From Conchocele bisecta (lineage: Eukaryota > Mollusca > Bivalvia > Lucinida > Thyasiridae), in contig CM055265.1 in the NCBI GenBank assembly GCA_029237695.1, positions 67,553,903-67,617,902 of the forward strand: DNA of 64,000 nt, read 5' to 3'. The notes beneath the pieces are model-generated. The model ran no database searches. It was not told where the DNA came from and worked only from the letters and a program-made list of their open reading frames with translations. The translations under genes were made by a program, and so were the position numbers. Position 1 is the stretch's first letter, and each line of letters begins with the position of its first letter. Below, piece after piece: positions 32,846 through 43,621 of the stretch.

Positions 32846-33157
32846 CCTTTTACAATGATGGAAGAGAATGCAGAGCTTTTAGATGTTTCTGAACTTGTGA
32901 TATATTCAGCACATATACACTAAATAAATACTCATAAACCTATATCTATGCACACGCTCGTGTATCTTGTAAGGTCAGTGCCGAAATTTATAGAGACTAA
33001 TCCATCCTCATATTCTATACAGACGTCAACTGTCCCGTGAGACCTAATAAAATAATTCGAAAAGCACCAAACCATCCATACAATTATAGCATGTTCACGC
33101 TACCACCCATATTTGTGCCATATCGTCTTTGCCCACCATCCATACATTTGGTACAAT

Positions 33158-33227
33158 GGAACTTCTCTAAACCGGACACCCGGGGACCTCCCCGGAGTGC
33201 CCGGTTTTGAGAGGATCCACTGTAAAT
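33158..33227. mobile_element. Small pogo-type MITE
   Basis: ACAATGGAACTTCTCTAAAC to TTTTGAGAGGATCCACTGTA, about 70 bp with CCGGACACCCGGGGACCTCC palindromic arms. CAGTGGAACC-type ends fit pogo/Tc1-like elements. Related termini are seen at 5750, 6625, 28310 and 60250. Confidence 0.7.
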
Positions 33228-33639
33228 CAAATGTATACACACTCATAGCTGAACGTGTTCCGCTGTATAGGCATTAGGTTGCACTATGTCGCTACACCAC
33301 AGTCAACGGTATATATTTGCGGAATAACGTTTCCAATTCGCGCACTAAAATATATCAATAATCCGCAGGGCGTTGACGTTAATATTTCGCTATATTCTTA
33401 TTGAGAAAAAATCCTACAATACGAGATAAACATATTATCATAAACTCACATAATAAAGTGTGTATTAGCACAATTAGAAAGTGGACAAAGAACATTTCAA
33501 ACTCATATTTGGAAATACTACTCCGGCAATACGCTTAATGCAATGCAATTAGTGTTGTGTACTCAGAACTAAAGCACTCGAAGATGCGCCTTGTGATTAT
33601 GAACAGGCATTATCAAAGGAGATACCAGTCGGCGAGGCC

Positions 33640-33882
33640 CGGGGCCGTTTCATTAAACTTCTTACGACTAAAATGTTCGTAAGCGCATATTTAGAATCGT
33701 CTGCAAATTTGAATTGATGGATTTACATTTATTGAGCATAGGCTGCATATGCAGCCTATGCTCAATAAATGTAAATCCAACAATTATTTACAAGAAAACA
33801 GTGTTAATGTGAAATTTACAGACTATCATAATTTTGCACTTACGAACATTTTAGTCGTAGGAAGTTTAGTGAAACGGGCCCC
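33640..33882. mobile_element. Family B MITE, copy 5, in the SINE head
   Basis: GGGGCCGTTTCATTAAACTT to GTTTAGTGAAACGGGCCCC. It splits the SINE just upstream of its A-box-like sequence. Confidence 0.88.
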
Positions 33883-34052
33883 TGGTGGATAAGGCATCCG
33901 CTTCGCAAATGGGAGGCCAAAGGTTCGAGCCTCCGGTCGGGCTGATACGCCCGGTTGGTGAGCCGCCAGTTAAATAAGTGGTACCGATTGCCTACCTGCC
34001 TGGTGCCTGGCATATAGGATAGGAATTGGGAAGTACTGACGTTCAGAGATCA

Positions 34053-34231
34053 GGGGCCCGTTTCCCTAAACTTCTTACGACAAAATGTTCGTAAGTGCAA
34101 GTTTAGGATCGTCTGTAAATTTAAATTGATGGATTTACATGTATGGAGCCTATGCTCAATGAATGTAAATCCAAGAAATCAAAGAAATTTACAGACTATC
34201 ATAATGTTGCACGTTTAGTGAAACGGACCCC
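34053..34231. mobile_element. Family B MITE, copy 6, shortened, in the SINE tail
   Basis: GGGGCCCGTTTCCCTAAACT to AGTGAAACGGACCCC. Both the central palindrome and the right subterminal part are deleted relative to other copies. Confidence 0.8.
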
Positions 34232-34385
34232 TGAGTGTCGTCTCATAAGTAAAAACCAGCTGGCCCTTTGAATAGTGGTGACGCTATAATAAACAACACA
34301 CTAAATTGCACTGATGCACATACACTGCGACGAGGACGAACAGTGTCGGCAATGGCGTGTCCCGTTGTCGTGTGACCATCGTCAT

Positions 34386-34637
34386 ATGTGGCTATCACTG
34401 GATAAATGGGGCTTATTGGTTTTGCGTCCAGTGTAGATCCAGATCATCCTGTGCATCCGGACAGTCTGATCAGGATCTAAACTGTTCGCCATTCCATCAA
34501 TGACAAACGTCTAACTAGCATGCGTCTAACAAGCAATATATATGTAGATCAGTATCAGGCTACAGGAGTGTGTTATTTGATCAGCAGCTAAACTGGTCAC
34601 ATATCCCATAAGCCATATTTCTCCAGTCACAGCCACA
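34386..34637. mobile_element. Family C MITE, copy 10
   Basis: GTGGCTATCACTGGATAAAT to CTCCAGTCACAGCCAC, full length. Confidence 0.82.
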
Positions 34638-34811
34638 TACACGTATGCGCGTTCTGCTAGTCAAATACCATAAAAAGAGGAAAGAGAAAAACAGGTATTC
34701 CGGGCATAGTAAGGTAAGGTCACAAATTATTTACTGACAACATGGTGACCTTGGGCAGCAATGTAGTGCATGGTCATATCTGATGAATAATCAACCAGAC
34801 AAAACACGAGA

Positions 34812-35062
34812 TTAACACTTTCAACACCACAGACCTTTAGAGCGGTGTTTGCAAACAGTGTTGATCCAGATGAGCCGGCTCGTGACGAGCCGTCTCATCA
34901 GGATCTGCACTTTTCGCAAGTAATGTTCATAGTTTTAGAAGAAAAAACACCCACCCCCTTGCTATAAATGGACTAGTCGGAAAATCGCTTTGTGACGATT
35001 GGACTGGTCCTTAAATTAACATGTCAAACTCCATTCCAGTTTATTACGGTTAAAAGGGTTAA
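34812..35062. mobile_element. Family K MITE, copy 2
   Basis: TTAACACTTTCAACACCACA to GGTTAAAAGGGTTAA, with the perfect central hairpin GAGCCGGCTCGTGACGAGCC. Confidence 0.82.
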
Positions 35063-35349
35063 TTTTACATACCATCTACACGTATGTATGTCGCATTCAG
35101 TCCCTCTTTTAACAACGTGGAAATAAAGTCACTTATTTTAAATATGTTTCAACATTAACAAAGAACGTGTTTTGATAGCGCTTGGAACTCGGTTTCCGGC
35201 ATGAACTGTCGTATCCCTTAAAATAGGGGAACCAAATAATGCCGTTTACTGTTTTCCTCTTCTTTCTGTCCTTATTCCGACCAACACATCTTTAGAAATG
35301 CAACGACAAATTACTGATGCCTGCGACGCCAAAGTTGTACCAGGCTACA

Positions 35350-36095
35350 TTAAGGACCCGTGTGACCCCTGATCATCATTCGTCTCAAACATAATTGGTT
35401 CCTAAATGTGATGAGATATATGTATAACATATATGTGAACATGGCGTTGTTATTGTATACTATACGGCGCATGGAGTTGCTATGTCAGCCATCTTAGTGT
35501 GTACAATTCATCAGTCAGTTTTATATCTTGTGGCGTTTGAAACACACCACAAATAATATGATTTACACATAAATACAATTCGGTGCAATGTCTTTCAAAA
35601 CATTCAAAAACAACGTCCTATTGGTTATGTTCATCCACTAATAAACAAAGTCTGATTTTGAAGAATTTTTTGGCCCGTTATTATTTTGATATGGCTTTAC
35701 CAGTGGATAACATGTACACTAACAATAAAACTGTGCATCAGATTGAAAAGTTTACACATTGAAATCTATTTTGAGATTGGTGGCTGAGATGCTCAGATAT
35801 ATTGCCTTTTGTATAGTTGCTGATATAATATGTATAGCACGCTGTTGTCATATCTGCCTTTGATGTATTGCACCAAATTTGATTAATTGTACTGCCATAT
35901 TATTTGTTGTATGTGTCAAACGCTCAAAGTGGTGAAACTGTACAATGGATTGTACATACAAATATGGCGGAGATGGCAAATCAATGTACCATATAGTATA
36001 CAGTAACGAGACAATATTCATATATCTTATATCCCATCACTCTTATGAAGCAAGTATTATTGAAGCCACATATATCTTTCTATGATCTATATTCT
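35350..36095. repeat. Direct repeat upstream of the TM8 exon
   Basis: It shares with 36838-37685 the blocks CCCGTGTGACCCCTGATCAT, TGTATAACATATATGTGAAC, ATACTATACGGCGC, GGAGTTGCTATGTC and TATTTGTTGTATGTGTCAAA, in the same order and orientation. Identity is moderate with indels. No coding capacity. Confidence 0.8.
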
Positions 36096-36194
36096 TAAGA
36101 GTCATACACTCTAAACTCTCAAATATCATGATTCATAAATGTGTCTGCTATTATATATTCCATATGCCCTCTTGTATCTATGTTCTATTTTCAG

Positions 36195-36396
36195 TCAGCG
36201 TCAGGGACTGGACTCGCGTTTATAGTTTTCACGGAAGCCATTAACCAGTTTCCGATTGCGCAACTCTGGTCAGTTTTGTTCTTCCTGATGTTACTGGCGC
36301 TCGGATTGGACACGATGTTTGGTACACTAGAGGGCGCCCTCACATCAATCAACGACATGATGATGTTTCCCGGTGTCAGAAAAGAGATTATTTGTG
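36195..36396 (+). CDS. SLC6A19-like: B0AT-like transporter, exon encoding TM8
   Basis: 67 codons plus one base. SASGTGLAFIVFTEAINQFP is the second half of extracellular loop 4, then LWSVLFFLMLLALGLDTMFG is TM8. G-L-D-T/S aligns with the Na2 site residues of SLC6 carriers. LEGALTSINDM and FPGVRKEIICG follow. G-T-G-L-A-F-I-V-F/Y-T-E-A-I is diagnostic of the B0AT side of the family. The acceptor is TTTTCAG|TCA and the donor TGTG|GTAAAG (phase 1). A T-rich tract follows at 36430-36530. Confidence 0.93.
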
Positions 36397-36431
36397 GTAA
36401 AGCCCGAAATAATCGATTTGGTTACGGGTTA

Positions 36432-36533
36432 TTTGTGTTTTTTTTTGTTGTTTTTTTTTTTTTTTTTAATGTTTGTTGTTTTTTTTGTTGTTGTTTGTTT
36501 TTTTTAATGTTTTTTTATTATTTTTAATTTCAC
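36432..36533. repeat. T-rich low-complexity tract
   Basis: Long T runs broken by TTGTTG and TTAATG. The ORF reading through it from the TM8 exon is spurious intron sequence. Confidence 0.9.
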
Positions 36534-36837
36534 ACTACAGTACTACTGTGCATGTGCGCCCTCAACTGGGAAAAGGGACTATACGGTACTTCAAACGTTT
36601 GTAGATCACGATATTATTAGCTCACTAAGTTTGATTATGATCTAATATCCATCGAAACCATTGTTTGGCGGTCATTTTGGAGTTATGCAAATTTCTATAA
36701 ACGCCCAACGAGTGTCATCAGTCGGATTGTTGATGTGGATGGTCTGGGCTAGCGAATTGGCCAATAAAAAGGCTATGCTATTCAAAACAAGGTTAAGCTC
36801 CTGGCCGCCGGACGAGAGGTCTGATTAAATTGTATGT

Positions 36838-37685
36838 TAAGGTCCCGTGTGACCCCTGATCATATATGTATAACATATATGTGAACATTAACCTGTTACT
36901 GTATACTATACGGCGCGTGGAGTTGCTATGTCGGCCAGCTTAATGTGTACAGTTTAGCAGTCAGTTTTACCTCTTATGGCGTTTGACACATAACATAAAT
37001 ATGTCATAGGCATACATATAATTTGGTGCAATATATTCAAACAACATTAAAGTACAACGTCCTGTGGGTTGTTTTCATTACATTTATAGACAAAGTATGA
37101 TTTCTGAAGAGTTTGTTTACCCTTTGTTCCTTTTTCGTGAGAATCCAGTAATAGCTGTGCAACAGTAAAATAAATACACAGTGCTGCAGAGGTATACCTG
37201 CATTACCGTACATACTGTATCACATCCAGTGACATGTAAGCAGTTATCTGAGTGTATTGTAACTGGTGTCTACTAAGCGAGTACATATGGCTTCACCAGT
37301 GGTAACATGTACACTAACAAAAGGATGTGCATCAGATTGAAAAGTTTACACATTGACCTTTATGTTGAGATCGATGGGAGAAATACTCAGATATATCGCC
37401 TGTTGTATAGTTTGCTTGCATAATATTATAGCACGCTGTTGTCATATCTGTATATAATGTATAGCACCAAATCCCATTAGTTTTTCTGTCATATTATTTG
37501 TTGTATGTGTCAAACGCTCGAGGTGGTGAAACTGTACGATGGCTTTTACATACAAAGATGGCGGAGAAGGCAACTACCATATAGTACATGTATACGGTAA
37601 CCAGTGAACATCCGCATATCTTATATTAATATATCGCATCACTCTTATTATCATTGAAACCAAATATATCTGTCTATGACACGTG
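36838..37685. repeat. Direct repeat downstream of the TM8 exon
   Basis: Second copy of the block at 35350-36095, in direct orientation, with an extra internal segment at about 37130-37290. Confidence 0.8.
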
Positions 37686-37847
37686 CCCTTAAATGGCTAC
37701 TTCAGTCTTACCAGGAGTCAAACATGAACGGGGAATCCATTCTTACGGGGATTCACAGCTGAAGCCAATGGATCCGTAGTTGTAATAACTGGCAGTTTGA
37801 CCTGGATATACACTGATCGCAAAGGCCACATTTACATATCATAATTA

Positions 37848-38306
37848 TATGGCTGTGACGGAGAAAATTGGACACAGTCTGATCAGGATATGCACTGTTC
37901 GCCATTCAATCAATGAAAAACCTGCCATACTTCTAAGAAGCAGCATGCATCGCTATTGTACGGAGCCCCGCAGGGGACATGGATTTTTTTTATGAATTAG
38001 TTCCCTCGAATTAACAATTCGTTCCCACGAAATGACATTTCGTTCCCTCACTCGTTCCCTCAATTTAACAATTCGTTCCCACGATATAACAATTCGTTCC
38101 CACGGGAACGAATTGTTAATTCGTGGGAACGAATTGTTAAATTGAGGCAACGAATTATTATTTCGTGGGAACGAATTAATAAAACAAAAAGTCTACGTCC
38201 CCTGCGGGGATCCGTATTATCGGGCTATACAGGAGTGTGATATTTAATCAGAAGCTACACTGGTCACAAATACCATAAACCCAATTTCTCCAAGTCACAG
38301 CCACAT
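37848..38306. mobile_element. Family C MITE, copy 11, split by a family D element
   Basis: The left part ATGGCTGTGACGGAGAAAAT to CATCGCTATTG and the right part TTATCGGGCTATACAGGAGT to CAGCCAC join into a C copy once 37961-38214 is removed. Confidence 0.85.
37961..38214. mobile_element. Family D hairpin element, copy 3
   Basis: CGGAGCCCCGCAGGGGAC and GTCCCCTGCGGGGATCCG flanked by TA (37959-37960 and 38215-38216), inserted in a C MITE, which confirms the boundaries. It has the fewest 21-bp units: about five in one sense and three in the other. Confidence 0.9.
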
Positions 38307-38362
38307 AATAATGAGAAACGCCATGTAATTTTATACCTAAGAACATGTGCGATTTTTTATGA

Positions 38363-38512
38363 TGTAGATTTACAGAAACTGTGATATTTTCTGTAAATGA
38401 CATCGAAAGTTGACGAAATGTTCATAGCAAATGCGGAATAGAATTCCGCATTTGCTATTAAAACTTCGTCAACTTACGATGTCATTTACTGAAAATATTG
38501 TCAATTTTGTAA
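38363..38512. repeat. Family M foldback, fullest copy
   Basis: TTTACAGAAACTGTGATATT and GTAAATGACATCGAAAGTTG pair with the complement. The centre is GCAAATGCGGAATAGAATTCCGCATTTGC. Confidence 0.82.
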
Positions 38513-38839
38513 AAAAAAAAACATTGTGAGATGTCACACATGGTGTCTCGCATTTTTGTAACTGCCATCGATCGTCGTATGTTAGGTAAGTGGAATATGG
38601 AATGAGTGGCATTTGGGCAATTGGATAAAACAGTCACAGGCGCCCGACATAATGCTGTTAGCAGTGGGTTTATGGCGTAATGTATCACGGAAATTAAATT
38701 GACCTCCTACTCCACGTGACTGGCATATAAAACAGTGTCTGTGTCCCATACCAGATAGCATATACGGGCCACTGTCTGACAAACACTGGCTTCTTATCCA
38801 ACCAATTACGAACTGATGATCAATAGTAGTCCATGTCTA

Positions 38840-40122
38840 CGGAACCCCGCAGGGGACGTATAATTATTAGCCGATCTATTTATAGATCGGCTATATATTG
38901 GTTATCCATTGGTTTGTGAAAAAGTTTGTAACCACCCTTTTCTCCTATATTCTGTAATCTACAAACGCGAAATTTGTTGTATCACTTCCAAATTACATCA
39001 ACCGGATAATTTTTCATTTTTGGCCATTATCCTGTTGAAAACTTTAAATATAGCGAAATAACACAATTTGGCTATAAATAAACGTTTTTACTACGGGAGT
39101 TCGGTAAACTAAAGTTAGGCGGTTTGCAAATTGGCTATAAATGAACACGGTAAACTAAAGTTAGTCGGTTTGCCTTCTAGTCCAGGGGCAATTGTAGGTA
39201 TATATATAAGATTCCGGCACCTCCGGTTAATTTATGGCACCCGGTGTTTTTATAAACTTGAATGTATAAGGTTTCCAAAAAATCCGGTTGCCATTTTTTA
39301 AACCAAGTTCAAGGTCATTTCAAGGTCATTGAACTTTTTGCTTGACGGAAGTCGAAAATTGCCAATATATGAGCCAATAGGTCATGGTCCTTAACTTGGA
39401 AATTGGTGTAAGTTGTTAAAAAACATTTCTGATGGATATATTAAAGAATTTACGTAAACTACACTAATATTCAGTATATAATTATCATGTTTTCAAGATG
39501 GCCGCCAAAAATCGGGTATTTATGAGATTTCGGTTGACTTACTACATATTTGTGTAATGCTAAGCGCCTTCACCTATATTCAAAGGTTAATTCTTTCAAA
39601 TGGAATAATATTGTTTACATTTGACTACCATAAGTATTGCTATGATCAGATATTAATGATAGCTAAATATAACTGGGAGAAATTGGTTGGGGAGGAAATC
39701 AACAATTCTCTCACTTTTCCCTGAGATTCCGTAACTACTAAAATGTGGACATATATTGAACCCTGATTTGATCGGCTAATAACATCATGCTCTGCATGAC
39801 TTTTAATTCATTTTTTTATTAATTCGTTCCCACGAAATAACAATCCATTGCCTCAATTTAACAATTGGTTCCCACGAAATAACAATTCGTTCCCACGAAA
39901 TAACAATTCGTTCCCATGAAATAACAATTCGTTCCCACGGGAACGAATTGTTAATTCGTGGGAACGAATTGTTATATCGTGGGAACGAATGGGAACGAAT
40001 TGTTAATTCGTGGGAACGAATTGTTATATCGTGGGAACGAATTGTTATATTGAGGGAACGAATTGTTATTTCGTGGGAACGAATTAATAAAAAAAAAATT
40101 CCATATCGCCTGCGGGGCTCCG
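38840..40122. mobile_element. Family D hairpin element, copy 4, split by element N
   Basis: The left end CGGAACCCCGCAGGGGACGT at 38840 and the right end GCCTGCGGGGCTCCG at 40108-40122 are flanked by TA. The 21-bp arrays lie at 39818-40090. The 38867-39804 insert is foreign and matches another locus. Confidence 0.82.
38867..39804. mobile_element. Element N, copy 1 (about 938 bp, unclassified)
   Basis: Begins ATTAGCCGATCTATTTATAG (itself a hairpin) and ends near TTTGATCGGCTAATAACATC ATGCTCTGCATGACTTTT. A second copy at 47595-48530 matches over its whole length in the same orientation. The short ATTAGCCGATC/GATCGGCTAAT pair may be terminal repeats, with a small ATGC-TCT-GCAT hairpin at the right end. 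No transposase. The superfamily is not resolved. Confidence 0.8.
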
Positions 40123-40420
40123 TACATGTCAACGTATGTCGACGACATAGCAAAACATCTACATAAACTTTGAAACCCTCGAATGTCATATACCGCGGAG
40201 ACAGAAACTTATGTGATATCCCGCTATATGGCTATGCGCATAATACATATACTGTACCGTAACCACGATGAGGCCTCGTCTGTCATTTTGCCTATTTGTT
40301 GTATGCTAAGAATTAAACAAATCCCAGGGGTGGTTGCGGGGTGAATGCTCCCTAACCCCCATATCGGAACTTGGTTCGCCTCGTCTGGTTTTTACCTTTG
40401 CTTAATGCCCTGATATAATT

Positions 40421-40659
40421 TGTGGCTGTGACTGGAGAAATGGGGCTTACGGGATTTGTTATCCGTGTATCTCCTTATCAAATTGCACACTCCGATAGCC
40501 TGCTAGCAATATATAGTGCTTGTTAGAAGCAAGACAAGTGTTTCATTGATGAAATGGTGAACAGTGCATATCCTGATCAGACAGTGCGGATGCACAGGCT
40601 GATCTGGATATTCACTGGTCGCAAAACCCATAAGCCCCATTTATCCAGTCACAGCCACA
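40421..40659. mobile_element. Family C MITE, copy 12
   Basis: GTGGCTGTGACTGGAGAAAT to CCAGTCACAGCCAC, flanked by ATTT on both sides. Confidence 0.88.
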
Positions 40660-40989
40660 TTTAAGATTATGCCTCCACAGTGTGTGATATTTGAGTGGGT
40701 TTGCAGACGCCTGATGTAGATGCCTTGCTACGTCGTCACCTGGGTTACTGTTGTTATGCTATCATTTTCAAGGTCAATGTCAGTTGGCGTTGACATTAAA
40801 TTTTAACTGAAGGTATTGTCTATGAAACAATGGGGCATAACTGCGATGTTTTTACTTGTATCCGCAAGCCACTCTCAAAATGTGCCATGTTGGATTAGCG
40901 CCCAGGTATCGCCTGTAGGCTATCCGCAAAGTTCCATGTATGGCATCTTTTCAAATATTGATGGCATCTCTCAAATATGTTCCATGATA

Positions 40990-41211
40990 TGTGGCTGGAG
41001 AAATGGGGCTTATGAGCTATGCGACCAGCGTAGTCCCAGATCAGCCTGCGCATCCTGGCAGTCTGATCAGGGCCTGCACTGTTCGCAACTACATCAATGA
41101 AACACCAGTACAAGCAATATGGACCATTACCAAGATATATGAGTGTTATATTTTATCAGTAGCTACACTACTCACAAATCCCATAAGCCCCATTTCTCAA
41201 GTCAGGGCAAC
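40990..41211. mobile_element. Family C MITE, copy 13, next to an exon acceptor
   Basis: Left end GTGGCTGGAGAAATGGGGCT and right end CCATTTCTCAAGTCAGGGCAAC. The right end is 16 bases from the exon at 41228; only TTAATTATATTTTCAG lies between. Confidence 0.85.
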
Positions 41212-41227
41212 TTAATTATATTTTCAG

Positions 41228-41387
41228 GTATCGTCTGCCTGTTATCGTTTCTGGTTTCGCTGTCGTTTGCCGCGACGACGGGTCCCTATATATTCGACCT
41301 GTTCGACTCGTTCTGCGCCAATATACCGCTGCTCGTCATCTCGTTCATGGAGTGTGTCGCCGTATCCTACACGTACGGCCTGCAACA
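41228..41387 (+). CDS. SLC6A19-like: B0AT-like transporter, exon encoding TM9-TM10
   Basis: The incoming base plus two makes Gly, then IVCLLSFLVSLSFAATTGPY (TM9) and IFDLFDSFCANIPLLVISFM followed by ECVAVSYTYGLQ (TM10). The block Y-x-F-D-x-F-D and the E-x-x-A-V-x-Y-x-Y-G signature are typical SLC6. The donor is CA|GTGAGT in phase 2. The acceptor TATTTTCAG directly follows a family C MITE. Confidence 0.93.
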
Positions 41388-41399
41388 GTGAGTATGGAC

Positions 41400-42224
41400 A
41401 AGGCGGTCGCCTAATTCTCCATTAAACGTGCTTCTAAATGCGTCTCAAAGCGTTTCCCTATTCTCCAGTAAACGCTACTCTAAATTCGCTAATAAATATC
41501 TATCTAAATTTGTTATCAACCGTTTGTCTGTACATCCCCACTACATATGCTTCTAAATTCGCCACTAACTCTGTATCTGTCAGCAACCAATTGTCTCTAA
41601 ATCGCAACTAACTATGCTTCTAAATTCGCCATTAAACGCATCTCCAAATTCGCCATAAAACGTGTCTCTAAGTTCATAATTAAACATGTCTCTAAATTTG
41701 TAACTGAACTAACCTCTAAATGTGGCACTAAACCTGCCTCTATGGTCGTTACTATACGGTTCTCTTTCGCAACTAAACGCCACTCAACTTTCATTTCTAT
41801 TGGTCACTTTCATCTCACTTTGACGTATGTTTGCATGTACCCGCCTCACTTTACACCATTACACTTGCTTCGAATTTCGACTCGAACCGCGGTTCTATAT
41901 CCGCTAGTAAACGATGCTCTGAATTCGCCAATAAAAATGTCTCCAAATCTGTCAACAAGCGTCGAAATCGTCACTACGGTCCTCTAAATTCGCAAATACT
42001 CATACCTCTAAATTCGCAACTAAACCGTCGTTCATAATCGCCACTAAGCATGACCCTAAATATGGGCAACTAACAGAAGCGGTCAGTGCAAGGCGGAGGC
42101 TAACTCCCTCCCCCATCTTCCACTGACCTCACTTTAAATGCGCATTGAATTCCACCACGAAACTTACCGCTAAATCGGCCACTCAACCAGCCTCTGTACT
42201 TGACCACTAATCATGACACTTAGT
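41400..42224. repeat. Old degenerate tandem repeat in the intron
   Basis: Many imperfect copies of a short unit like CTCTAAATTCGCNACTAAAC (about 25 bp). It grades into the younger minisatellite that follows and probably shares its CCACTAAACATG core. Confidence 0.7.
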
Positions 42225-43282
42225 CGTACGTTTGTAGGTACCCGCCTCTCTATTGGCCATTACACATGTCATGTTGACGTATGTTTGTATGTACCTGCCT
42301 CTCTATCGGACACTAAATATGTCACTTGACGTATGTTTGTAGGTACCCGCCTCTCTTGTGGCCACTAAACATGTCACGTTGGTGTATGTTTGTAGGTACC
42401 CGCCTCTCTATTGGCCACTAAACATGTAACTTTGACGTATGTTTGTAGGTACCCGCCTCTCTATATGCCAATAAACATGTAACTGTGACGTATGTTTGTA
42501 GGTACCCGCCTCTCTATTGGCCATTAAACATGTCACGTTGACGTATGTTTGTATGTACCTGCCTCTCTATCGGACACTAAATATGTCATTTGACGTATGT
42601 TTGTAGGTACCCGCCTCTCTTATGGCCATTAAACATGTCACGTTGGTGTATGTTTGTAGGTACCCGCCTCTCTATTGGCCACTAAACATGTAACTTTGAC
42701 GTATGTGTGTAGGTACCCGCCTCTCTATATGCCACTAAACATGTAACTGTGACGTATGTTTGTAGGTACCCGCCTCTCTATTGGCCACTAAGCATATCAC
42801 TTTGACGTATGTTTATATGTACCCGCCTCTCTATCGGCCACTAAACATGTCACGTTGATGCATGTTTGTAATTCCCGCTTCTCTATTGGCCACTAAACAT
42901 GTAACTTTTACGTATGTTTGTAGGTGCCCGCCTCTCTATTGGCCACTAAACATGTAACTTTTACGTATGTTTGTAGGTGCCCGCCACTCTAGCCACTAAA
43001 CATCCAACTTTTCACGTATGTTTGTAGGTCCCGCCTCTCTAGCCACAAACATGTCTACGTATGTTTGTAGGTGCCCGCCTCTCTATATGCCACTAAACAT
43101 GTCACTTACACGTATGTTTGTAGGTTCCCGCCTCTCTATTGGCCACTAAACATGTAACTTTTACGTATGTTTGTAGGTGCCCGCCTCTCTATTGGCCACT
43201 AAACATGTCACTTACACGTATGTTTGTAGGTGCCCGCCTCTCTATTGGCCACTAAACATGTAACTTTGACGCATATTTGCAG
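42225..43282. repeat. 53-bp minisatellite built on a 3' splice site
   Basis: About 20 units of roughly 53 bp: GACGTATGTTTGTAGGTACC, CGCCTCTCTATTGGCCACTA and AACATGTAACTTT. The last unit runs into the real acceptor as AACATGTAACTTTGACGCAT ATTTGCAG|GTTC. The array therefore repeats the intron's own acceptor, including a pyrimidine-rich CCCGCCTCTCTA and a TTTGTAG|G in nearly every unit. A block of five units (about 264 bp) is itself duplicated (from about 42276 and about 42540). Confidence 0.92.
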
Positions 43283-43445
43283 GTTCAGTGACGATATATA
43301 CCTGATGATCGGCCGACGACCGGGCTGGTATTGGATGGTTTGCTGGCGCTACCTGGGACCACTCGTTATGTTGGTCATCTTTATATGCAGCTTCCTAGAG
43401 ATTGCGGAACGGGGCACCATCTACGAAGCATGGGATGCAGCAAAG
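43283..43445 (+). CDS. SLC6A19-like: B0AT-like transporter, exon encoding TM11
   Basis: One base completes Gln, then 54 codons: FSDDIYLMIGRRPGWYWMVC, WRYLGPLVMLVIFICSFLEI and the loop AERGTIYEAWDAAK. F-x-x-D-I/L-x-x-M-x-G-x-x-P-x-x-Y-W-x-x-x-W is the SLC6 TM10-TM11 linker signature, and the W at YEAWDA is also conserved. The acceptor GCATATTTGCAG lies at the end of the 53-bp minisatellite; the donor is AAG|GTACGT, phase 0. Confidence 0.93.
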
Positions 43446-43621
43446 GTACGTCAAGTATGTACTACAAGTTCAGCGACAAACAGGCACCAGAAAACTGCAA
43501 AGTGGTCATTATCTATCATTTATCTCTGATGATACTGTCTGTTCATGATTGCAAAACACACGCGCGTATACATTGTAATTGGCATATGCCAAACTTCTGT
43601 GTGCATTTTATTGAGGATTTC

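Larger units (their letters stand above)
33628..34296 (+). mobile_element. tRNA-derived SINE with two MITEs inside
   Basis: The SINE head GTCGGCGAGGCC continues after a MITE with TGGTGGATAAGGCATCCGC (A-box-like) and GGTTCGAGCCTCC (B-box-like). Then come CCGGTTGGTGAGCCGCCAGT, and after a second MITE GTCTCATAAGT and CTATAATAAACAAC. Removing 33640-33882 and 34053-34231 leaves about 247 bp, matching the uninterrupted minus-strand copy at 59636-59880 (245 bp). Confidence 0.85.

Noticed and set aside
33883..33950. tRNA gene
   Set aside because: A- and B-box-like sequences are present but the block continues into a SINE body, has a diverged cloverleaf and recurs at 59.8 kb, so it is tRNA-derived rather than a tRNA gene.
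32000..36194. An extra small exon between the loop-4 exon and the TM8 exon
   Set aside because: Some SLC6 members have a longer loop 4 here, but phases join directly at 31868/36195 and no convincing short exon with matching phases was seen.
38582..38782. 66-codon minus-strand ORF with several Cys and His residues
   Set aside because: No recognisable domain and no convincing splice sites or repeat of the pattern elsewhere. It could be chance or a decayed exon; not supportable.
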